NCBI GenBank assembly: GCA_964569225.1
Contig: CAZMTU010000096.1
Location: 1-9,503 of the forward strand
Reading direction: 5' to 3'
Source of the DNA: CAKSQF01 sp964569225
GTDB taxonomy: Bacteria > Bacillota > Clostridia > Oscillospirales > CAG-272
DNA: 9,503 nt
Shown here one piece after another: positions 1-6,600 of this stretch; positions within the stretch are counted from its first letter, which is position 1, and every line of letters starts with the position of its first letter. The notes beneath the pieces were generated by a model. It was not told the origin of the DNA. It ran no database searches and saw nothing but the letters and a program-made list of their open reading frames with translations. A program made the position numbers and the translations under genes.

Positions 1-979
1 AGCGGGCATTCTGTCCGACTTTACCAATGGCAAGTGAAAGCTGATCGCTGTCCACCAGTACCCGACAGGAGCGTTCCCCGTCCAAGATCACTTCTTTTAC
101 TGTTGCCGGCGCAAGCGCTGCAGCAATAAACTCCTCCGGTTTCTCACTGTATTTAATAATATCTATCTTTTCACCGTTTAGCTCTTTCACAATAGCGCCG
201 ATACGCATACCGCGATTTCCGATACAGGTTCCTACGGCATCCACGCCGTCTTCTCTGGAATAAACTGCCATCTTAGTGCGGGAACCGGGTTCTCTGGAAA
301 TGGCCTTCACGATTACCGTACCATCCTGAATCTCGGGAACATCCAGTTCAAAGAGTCGCTTTACAAAGCCGGGATGAGTTCTGGAAAGCGTGACTAACGG
401 TCCTCTGGCTTCCCGTTTAACCTCTGTAACAAACACTTTTACATGATCGCCCACCTGAAAGCTTTCCCCAGGAATTGCTTCACTTTTCAGCAGCGTTGCA
501 TTGCCATTCTGAGTTTCTACATAAATATTGCCGTTTTCAGGATCAATCCGGCTCACCACTACAGTGATGATCTCTTCCCGCTTACTGTCATAAGCACGGG
601 CAGCATTTTCCCGCTTTGCCTCCCGGCTGCCCTGAATAATCACCTGTTTGCCATTCTGCGCGCTCAGCCGTCTGAATTTTTTTGGATCGATCTCAATGTC
701 AATAACATCGCCCAACACCGCTTTTCTGCTGTGTTTTTTGGCATCCTCGGGAGAAATTTGTGTAATCGGGTCTTCCACAATCTCCACCACTTCTTTTTGC
801 TGATAAACCTTAACGTCTTTTTTAACCGGATCAATTACCACTTTGACGTTACTGTTTCCGCCGCAGTCCCGTTTATAGGCGCTGATCAGCGCCGCTTCTA
901 CCTTTTGCAGCATGTATTCTTTTGAAATACCCTCTTCCTTTTCAAGCTGTTCAAGGGCATTGAAAAATTCGCTGTTCAT
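1..979 (-). CDS. nusA: Transcription termination/antitermination factor NusA (3' end cut by window)
   Basis: NusA binds RNA polymerase and nascent RNA, and modulates pausing, intrinsic termination and antitermination in the cytoplasm. The first 326 codons are visible from an ATG at 977-979; the C-terminus runs off the left edge. The protein begins MNSEFFNALEQL (the N-terminal polymerase-binding domain, about residues 1-130). An S1-like RNA-binding domain follows at about 135-200, then KH1 with the GNRGMRI motif at 254-260, then the start of KH2 with LSLAIGK and GQNAR up to residue 326. Firmicute NusA proteins are usually 350-400 residues, so only a short tail is missing. The start is supported by a GAAAGGA Shine-Dalgarno at 990-996, 10 nt upstream. 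The gene lies 34 nt after rimP, the usual rimP-nusA order that normally continues to ylxR and infB. Identity is very secure. Confidence 0.97.
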   Translation of the reverse strand, partial: MNSEFFNALEQLEKEEGISKEYMLQKVEAALISAYKRDCGGNSNVKVVIDPVKKDVKVYQQKEVVEIVEDPITQISPEDAKKHSRKAVLGDVIDIEIDPKKFRRLSAQNGKQVIIQGSREAKRENAARAYDSKREEIITVVVSRIDPENGNIYVETQNGNATLLKSEAIPGESFQVGDHVKVFVTEVKREARGPLVTLSRTHPGFVKRLFELDVPEIQDGTVIVKAISREPGSRTKMAVYSREDGVDAVGTCIGNRGMRIGAIVKELNGEKIDIIKYSEKPEEFIAAALAPATVKEVILDGERSCRVLVDSDQLSLAIGKVGQNAR

Positions 980-1013
980 CGTTCAAAATTCCTTTCACAT
1001 TTCTCTTTCCTGC

Positions 1014-1484
1014 TTAAAATTCAAACAGCACATTGGCTTTTGCAATAGCAGATCGAGGCAAACTTATTACCTGTCCGTTGTTTTCAAGCGTAACAACCGA
1101 GCAGTCCTCGTTTACCGAAAGCACGCCGGTCAGCAGTTTCTTCCCATCCAGCGGTTTGTACAGTTTTAGCTGCACCTTTTCGCCTGCACAGAAAAAATAG
1201 TGCTCAGGCAGCCGGATAGACCGTTCCAGTCCGGGAGAAGATACCTGAAGATAATAGGCTTCCTCAATGGGATCCGCTTCGTCCAATAAGGGGTCTATTG
1301 CTCTGTGAACGGCTTCGCAGCAGTCCAGATCGATTCCTTCATCCCGATCTATGGTTACCCGAAGATACCAATCTGCACCTTCCCGAGCATATTCTACATC
1401 CCAAACACGAAACCCCATCTCCTGAATTTTCGGTTCAATAAGCAACCGCACCCGTTCAGCCATACCGCTTCCAGATTTTCCCAT
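1014..1484 (-). CDS. rimP: Ribosome maturation factor RimP
   Basis: RimP assists late maturation of the 30S ribosomal subunit. The 156-residue product has the usual family length and two-domain layout. The N-terminal alpha/beta domain (about 1-85) carries WDVEY at 28-32, LRVTID at 41-46 and the signature YLQVSSPGLERS at 78-89; an SH3-like C-terminal domain follows (about 95-156). An in-frame GTG at 1488-1490 is possible, but the AAGGAG Shine-Dalgarno (1492-1497) is only 1 nt from it and 7 nt from the ATG at 1482-1484, so I chose the ATG. The gene precedes nusA by 34 nt with no terminator between them, so the two are very likely co-transcribed from the promoter at 1637-1664. That transcript has a long structured leader that may attenuate both genes. 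Confidence 0.96.
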   Translation of the reverse strand: MGKSGSGMAERVRLLIEPKIQEMGFRVWDVEYAREGADWYLRVTIDRDEGIDLDCCEAVHRAIDPLLDEADPIEEAYYLQVSSPGLERSIRLPEHYFFCAGEKVQLKLYKPLDGKKLLTGVLSVNEDCSVVTLENNGQVISLPRSAIAKANVLFEF

Positions 1485-1491
1485 GTACACT

Positions 1492-1497
1492 CTCCTT
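1492..1497 (-). promoter_or_regulatory. Shine-Dalgarno deciding the rimP start
   Basis: The minus strand reads AAGGAG, 7 nt before the ATG at 1484-1482. It is only 1 nt before the upstream in-frame GTG, which rules that GTG out as the likely start. Confidence 0.85.
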
Positions 1498-1506
1498 GCT
1501 TATAGT

Positions 1507-1547
1507 CTGATTCGATCAGCGGAAAGCACAGGCACTTCCTTCTGATC
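1507..1547 (-). promoter_or_regulatory. Alternative hairpins in the rimP-nusA leader
   Basis: On the minus strand GATCAG (1547-1542) and CTGATC (1519-1514) form the outer stem of a hairpin, with an inner GGAA/TTCC stem. The same CTGAT segment can instead pair with ATCAG (1511-1507) around a 3-nt CGA loop. These structures lie just upstream of the rimP ribosome-binding site, and only one can form at a time. A regulatory role is inference; pairings this short can arise by chance. Confidence 0.35.
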
Positions 1548-1580
1548 ATGCGCGCCGCCAGCATACACAGCCACTCGCAC

Positions 1581-1611
1581 AAAAAATCAGAAGAGCGCTC
1601 GCACGCTCTTC
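1581..1611 (-). terminator. Intrinsic-terminator-like hairpin in the rimP leader (possible attenuator)
   Basis: On the minus strand GAAGAGCG (1611-1604) pairs perfectly with CGCTCTTC (1597-1590) across a 6-nt loop. TGA follows, then six T residues (1586-1581), so the U-tract starts 3 nt after the stem. The plus strand lacks an equivalent T run. The hairpin lies about 20 nt after the predicted transcription start of rimP-nusA. It could therefore stop transcripts arriving from the upstream phosphatase-fold gene, and also attenuate transcripts started at the rimP promoter. Confidence 0.6.
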
Positions 1612-1636
1612 CTTTCCTTTACCATCTTACATTTAT

Positions 1637-1664
1637 ATTATAGCACAAGTTTTGAAAAATGCAA
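1637..1664 (-). promoter_or_regulatory. Sigma-A-type promoter for rimP-nusA
   Basis: On the minus strand a TTGCAT -35 element (1664-1659) is followed after 16 bp by a perfect TATAAT -10 (1642-1637), preceded by TGC, which makes an extended -10. The predicted start is near 1630, giving a leader of about 145 nt before the rimP ATG. The region between this promoter and the stop of the upstream gene (1711) is AT-rich and shows no hairpin. Confidence 0.72.
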
Positions 1665-1710
1665 TAGCTTTCCAGTATTTTTTTGTTTTTTCTTTATATC
1701 AGAAGCTCTT

Positions 1711-2478
1711 TCATTCCAATTCCACTTCGCACAGAATCGGGTAATGATCTGACAGCCAAAGATTTTTCTGCTGCATCGTCCAAACCTCCGTCCTGACAGA
1801 AACACATCTGCAGTTTGCAAAAATATAGTCGATCTTTTCCCCTTCCTTTATTTTTCCAAAATTATGGAAGGACTGAGCCACGCCATCGGTCAAATCACAC
1901 AGCCCATACTGAATCGCAGTACGGATACAGGCTTCATCCGGCAACGCGTTCATGTCACCGGTCAACAAAACAGGCGTTTCATATGCTTCATTATCAGATT
2001 GAATTTTAGAAAGAATGCTGTTCATCCCCAATTTACGGGCTTTTTCACTGATATGATCAAGATGAGTATTATATACCCGAAACAGTTCGCTTCCTTGCTT
2101 CTGACGCAATACCGCCGTCATACAAATTCGAGGACAGGGCGACTGTTCCATATATCGCGACCCAGGCTTATGCGGCGTTGGAGAAAGCCAAAACTGATCC
2201 AGCGCGAACAATTCAAAGCGATCCTTGCGGAAAGCAATCGGATTAGCCTCATCTGAAAGATCAATGCCTCTGCCCGTTCCCACTACAGTATATTCATAAA
2301 GATTCGCCCGCAGCCACGAGAGAATCCGGGGCGTCGCCTCCTGAAAGCAGATGATATCCGGTCTGCGCTCATTGATCGTATCCAAAATAAAGGGCGCCCG
2401 ATTAAAGAAATAATTTACTCCATCCAAACGGTTATCCATCCGAAGATTAAAGGTTACAACCGACAGCTTGATTTTCAT
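1711..2478 (-). CDS. Endonuclease/exonuclease/phosphatase (EEP) superfamily protein
   Basis: This is a metal-dependent phosphoester hydrolase of the DNase I/exonuclease III/sphingomyelinase-like EEP fold. The exact substrate (nucleic acid, phospholipid or sugar phosphate) cannot be told from sequence. The 255-residue product shows the ordered catalytic motifs: VVTFNLR at 7-13 (Asn11), CFQEA with the metal-ligand Glu47, YNTHLDH at 136-142 (Asn137, His139), LTGDMNA with Asp175 and Asn177, KIDYIF with Asp217, and the terminal SDHYP with Asp244 and His245. No signal peptide is seen, so it is probably cytoplasmic. An upstream in-frame ATG (2515-2517) overlaps the previous stop as ATGA but has no ribosome-binding site. 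The ATG at 2476-2478 has GGAGG 9 nt before it and gives the usual MKIKLSVVTFN opening. The gene is 35 nt after the lipoprotein gene and probably co-transcribed with it. Confidence 0.9.
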   Translation of the reverse strand: MKIKLSVVTFNLRMDNRLDGVNYFFNRAPFILDTINERRPDIICFQEATPRILSWLRANLYEYTVVGTGRGIDLSDEANPIAFRKDRFELFALDQFWLSPTPHKPGSRYMEQSPCPRICMTAVLRQKQGSELFRVYNTHLDHISEKARKLGMNSILSKIQSDNEAYETPVLLTGDMNALPDEACIRTAIQYGLCDLTDGVAQSFHNFGKIKEGEKIDYIFANCRCVSVRTEVWTMQQKNLWLSDHYPILCEVELE

Positions 2479-2487
2479 GCGTTTTTT

Positions 2488-2492
2488 CCTCC
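2488..2492 (-). promoter_or_regulatory. Shine-Dalgarno deciding the EEP-protein start
   Basis: The minus strand reads GGAGG, 9 nt before the ATG at 2478-2476. This favours the 255-residue form over a 268-residue form whose ATG overlaps the upstream stop. Confidence 0.8.
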
Positions 2493-2513
2493 ATTTGCGC
2501 CAAAAAGCAATTT

Positions 2514-3602
2514 TCATATATCTTTTATCCGATATTTGTCCATTACCGATGAATATTCCACTACATCCTGCGCCAGCGCTTCAAACTGTTTTGCGAATTT
2601 TTCGCTGTTGCAGTAGCTGACCAGATAGGTGAACTGATTTTTATCGGTTGAACTGGTATATGCTTTGTCAAGCAAATCAAATTTCTGTACCACAAAATAG
2701 CAGGAATCATTCTCTACAAAGCGGATCTCTCCCACCTGCATATTAAGCGCCGCTTCTGTAACCGCCGCTGTATGGAGCGTATATTCGTCCGCTGTAATAT
2801 AGAACCCGTTGGGATAATTTTCAACATCCTGGAATTCCGCCATATATTCTTCCACATACTGATCAATGGAATCCCCGTTCTGAACACTTTCAAACACTTC
2901 TTCGGCCGTCTGCTTCACCTGCGCCATCTCTTCTTCAGTCAACTCCTCGAATTTATAATAACCGGAAGAATCGGTTACACGATTTCCGTCCTCATCATAA
3001 ACATATTTTACCGCTTTCAGAAACATAACATACTTCACCCGCGCATAATATGTTTGATAATAGTTGTCCAGTTCCTCCGCGGTAGCCGACAGCTTTCCCC
3101 CCGTGGCATATAAATAGTTATAAAGCTGTGTATAACGGGCTTCATAGGTATATACCTTTCTAAGCATTGTCAAATCCATTCCATAGGCTTCCTTCAGATA
3201 CTGATTAAAATCGCTGCGGCTTCCGTAATAATCGATCTGATCTGAAATATCGCTTTCAATTTCTTCCTTTGACGAATCATCCAGGGTCAGTTTATAGTCA
3301 TCAAAAAGCGACTGCGCGATCAGATAATAGCGAATTCGAGTCTGAATTACATTGGTAATATAAGCTTCGTTAGTCCCGCCCGCCTCATTTTCCGCCGTCC
3401 AGAAAGCTTCGGTATCCTCCACATCGGAATAGCGAGTGATATAATCATCCTTCCATTGCTTCAGCCAATAAAGATACATCCCCTCGGTAACTGTATAGCC
3501 GCCATATTCCATGACTACCTCCGAACCGGTCGATGAGCATCCCGGCAAAATAGAGATCAGCAATCCACTCAGCAGAACGCAGCATATCAGTTTTTTTATC
3601 AT
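2514..3602 (-). CDS. PrsA/SurA-like foldase lipoprotein with degenerate PPIC (parvulin) domain
   Basis: This is probably a membrane-anchored extracytoplasmic chaperone for secreted proteins. The 362-residue product starts MIKK, followed by a hydrophobic segment and a lipobox-like LPGC (Cys22), so it should be lipidated by Lgt and cleaved by signal peptidase II. A helical, acidic, tyrosine-rich SurA-N-type region spans about 30-180, and a parvulin-like region spans about 187-310. The latter's second half is recognisable (AALNMQVGEI at 284-293, then FVVQKFDL). Its first strand reads ARVKYVMFLK where parvulins have ARHILVK, so the conserved His is missing and the stretch before the next helix is lengthened. 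Catalytic activity is therefore doubtful. GAGGA (3611-3615) 8 nt from the ATG at 3602 favours this start over an ATG at 3626. As I recall, a foldase gene next to mfd is a common clostridial arrangement. Confidence 0.85.
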   Translation of the reverse strand: MIKKLICCVLLSGLLISILPGCSSTGSEVVMEYGGYTVTEGMYLYWLKQWKDDYITRYSDVEDTEAFWTAENEAGGTNEAYITNVIQTRIRYYLIAQSLFDDYKLTLDDSSKEEIESDISDQIDYYGSRSDFNQYLKEAYGMDLTMLRKVYTYEARYTQLYNYLYATGGKLSATAEELDNYYQTYYARVKYVMFLKAVKYVYDEDGNRVTDSSGYYKFEELTEEEMAQVKQTAEEVFESVQNGDSIDQYVEEYMAEFQDVENYPNGFYITADEYTLHTAAVTEAALNMQVGEIRFVENDSCYFVVQKFDLLDKAYTSSTDKNQFTYLVSYCNSEKFAKQFEALAQDVVEYSSVMDKYRIKDI

Positions 3603-3610
3603 AAGGTTAT

Positions 3611-3615
3611 TCCTC
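3611..3615 (-). promoter_or_regulatory. Shine-Dalgarno deciding the lipoprotein start
   Basis: The minus strand reads GAGGA, 8 nt before the ATG at 3602-3600. That start gives a clean lipoprotein signal peptide. The upstream ATG (3626-3624) has only a weaker AGGG 10 nt away and would add eight polar residues in front of the signal peptide. Confidence 0.7.
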
Positions 3616-3663
3616 AATTCTCTCATTTATTCGTTTCCCTACAATAATGCAATTAATAGTTTT

Positions 3664-3692
3664 ATTATACACAGATCAGCACAGGAAAGCAA
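3664..3692 (-). promoter_or_regulatory. Sigma-A-type promoter for the foldase lipoprotein and EEP genes
   Basis: The minus strand has a TTGCTT -35 (3692-3687), a 17-bp spacer, and a perfect TATAAT -10 (3669-3664). It begins only 6 bp after the mfd stop codon. The predicted start near 3657 leaves about 55 nt of 5' UTR. No terminator hairpin separates it from mfd, so read-through from mfd may also feed this pair. Confidence 0.75.
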
Positions 3693-3698
3693 GCCTTC

Positions 3699-6600
3699 TC
3701 ATGAGGTAAGTTGTAAATATTCTTTGAGCAAACCGGCAACAAAATCGATAAATGGCTCCTTTCCGCCCTTCACTGAGGCGCATGGCAGCTTGCCGGGCAC
3801 CAATTGGACCTTATACCCCTTCCGACCCAGTTCTACCCACGGCATAGGCTGAAATTTTTCCGGGTAAAAGAATACGGTTCCGTTTTTCACTTCAAGTTTA
3901 CTCATACCGGCGTCCGATCCTCTCGCCCGAAGCAAAGATATTTTCAGCAGACTGGACACTGGTCTTGGCATATCGCCGTAACGGTCAAGCAGTTCATCGG
4001 TAATATCGTACAGATCGCCTTCATTGCGAATCAGAGAAATTTTCTTGTAAGCCTCTATGCGCTGATTGGCATTTTTGATATAGCTTTCCGGAATGTACGC
4101 GTCAATCCCAATGTTCACATTGCACTCAATCCGCTCTGCCACCTTTTCGCCCTTTTCCTCAAGAATCGCCTCGTTCAGCAGCTTCATATAGAGATCGTAT
4201 CCAATGCTGGTAAGATGCCCGTGCTGTTCAGCGCCCAGCAAATTGCCGGCGCCCCGAATTTCAAGATCCCGCATGGCAATCTTAAAGCCGGCGCCGAATT
4301 CGGTAAAATCCCGAATGGCGTCCAACCGTTTGGCGGAAACCTCTGATAAAATCTTGCCCGCCGGATAGGTAAAATAAGCGTATGCCCTCCGGGATGAGCG
4401 CCCTACCCGCCCTCTTAGCTGATGCAGTTGAGAAAGTCCCATAGCGTCGGCATCCTCAATAATCAGCGTATTGGCATTGGCTACATCCACACCGGTTTCA
4501 ATAATGGTCGTACATACAAGGATATCGGTTTCACCAGTCATCATGCTGTACCAAATGTCCGAAAGCGTTTCCTTGTCCATCTGACCGTTGGCAACAGCAA
4601 TCCGAGCATCGGGCAAATCAGCCTGCAGCTTTCCGGCAATCCGCATCATTTTTTCAATATGATTGCAGAGATAAAACACCTGTCCTCCTCGCCGCAGTTC
4701 TTTCCGAATTGCCTCAAGGATCACGCTGTGATCGTATTCAGTTACATAGGTCTGTACCGGCTGACGTTCGCCCGGAGCCTCCTCCAGCACCGACATATCC
4801 CGAATTCCGCTGAGCGCCATGTTCAGCGTCCGAGGAATAGGTGTTGCGGTCAGCGTAATCACATCCACATTTTCGGTAAGCTGCTTGAGTTTTTCCTTCT
4901 GTGCCACACCGAAGCGCTGTTTCTCGTCTACGATCACAAGTCCAAGGTCTCTAAACTGAATATCTTTAGAAAGCAATCGATGCGTCCCTACCAGAATATC
5001 AACCTCCCCCCGCTCCAGCTTGCGCAGAGTCACTGCTTGCTGCTTAGCATTCCGAAAGCGGGAAAGCATATCCGCATTTACCGGAAAGCCCCGCATACGG
5101 GAAAGAATCGTCTGGTAATGCTGCAGTGCCAAAATAGTGGTGGGAACCAGAATCGCCACCTGTTTACCGTTCATTACAGCCTTAAAGGCCGCCCGCAGAG
5201 CTACCTCCGTTTTACCGTAACCTACATCGCCGCAAAGCAGCCGATCCATAGGGCACTGGGATTCCATATCTCTTTTGATCTCGGCAATGGCGTCCAACTG
5301 CCCTTGCGTTTCATCATATTCAAAGGTATCGGCAAATTCTCTTTCCATACGATCGTCTTTAGCAAAGGCAAAGCCTTTTTTTCGCATACGCGCAGCGTAT
5401 AATTGAATCAATTCCTTCGCCATTTCCCTTGTAGCCGCTTTCGCCTTCGCCTTGACCTTTCCCCATTCGGCGCCGCCCATTCTGGACAACCGCACAGCGG
5501 AATTGTCCCCGCCGCTGCCGATGTATTTGGAAAGCGAATCCAACTGATTGCAAGGCAAATATAGCATATCGTCGCCTGAATAGCGAATTTTCACGAAATC
5601 TCGGCGCATACCCGCAACCGTCAGACTGTCCAGCCCCAAATACTGTCCGATGCCATGGGTAACATGTACCACCAAATCGCCTTCATGTAGGTCAGAATAA
5701 TCGGCTATTTTCTCTGTTTTATTCTTTTTGGCAACGGTTTTCAAACCGGATTTTTGCTTGCGGACACTTCCCGCGCCGCTGCGACATGCAGAGAGTGCCG
5801 CAAATTTCATGGTTTTCAGTTCAAATCCAGGCACTGAAGGCGCGGCAAACAGCCTCACAAAGGCATTTTCATCGGAAAGGGACGCCGGAAGTCCTTTTTC
5901 CAGCAGGACAGGCAGTAAATTTTTTGCGCTTTGCTCTCCTTCACAAAAAATCGCCGTTTGATATCCCCTTTGAAGATAGCTCTCCAGCTCCTCTACCATC
6001 AGAGGGAGTTGGTCGGCAAAGGACGCCGTTTGCATAGTCTGAAAGGTAAAAATCCCCGAAAGATCCATGCTGTTCATCGTCAGCGCAAAGCTGTTGACGA
6101 TCACTGAATTTCTGGTGCGAACCGTTTCATCTAACCAACCGCAGGTACAGGAATGCTCGGCATATTCAGCACTAACAAGTCCGCCTTCCAATTGGGAAAC
6201 AATGCTTTCGTTTTCCTGAAACTCATATGATCTCATTCGATCGATGACCGCTGGGTAGTCTTCAATTACAAAAAGCGAATCAGATGCAAAATAGCTGAGC
6301 AGGCACTCCTTTTCGGGGTACAGCCATGAAATATATTTATCAATACAGGAAAGCTCCCTGCCTGACTCCAAAATCTCAGCTTCCTCGGCAAGCGCGGTGC
6401 GCACAGTCAAGTCGGTCAGCTTTTTTGACCTCCCGCGAATCAGCGCCGCCAGTTCTTTTCGCTCCTCCGAAGTTGGAATGACCTCCCGTACCGGCAGCAA
6501 ATATATCTCATTAATCTCGTCCATCCTTCGCTGACTCATAATGTCAAAAGTGGACATGCGGTCGATTTCATCACCGAAAAATTCCATCCGCACCGGCTTA

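Noticed and set aside
443..925. Plus-strand open frame opposite nusA
   Set aside because: It is the complement of the S1 and N-terminal domains of NusA, with no family resemblance or supporting context.
1394..1582. Minus-strand 62-residue cysteine-containing frame over the rimP leader and start
   Set aside because: It begins at TTG in the terminator T-tract with no Shine-Dalgarno and runs into rimP in another frame; rimP explains the coding signal.
3804..4346. Plus-strand open frame opposite the 3' part of mfd
   Set aside because: Antisense to conserved Mfd motifs including IRGAGNLLG; no recognisable protein.
4422..5402. Long plus-strand open frame (326 codons) opposite mfd
   Set aside because: It is antisense to the conserved helicase core of mfd, has no recognisable domain, and its His/Arg/Phe-rich composition is typical of a shadow frame.
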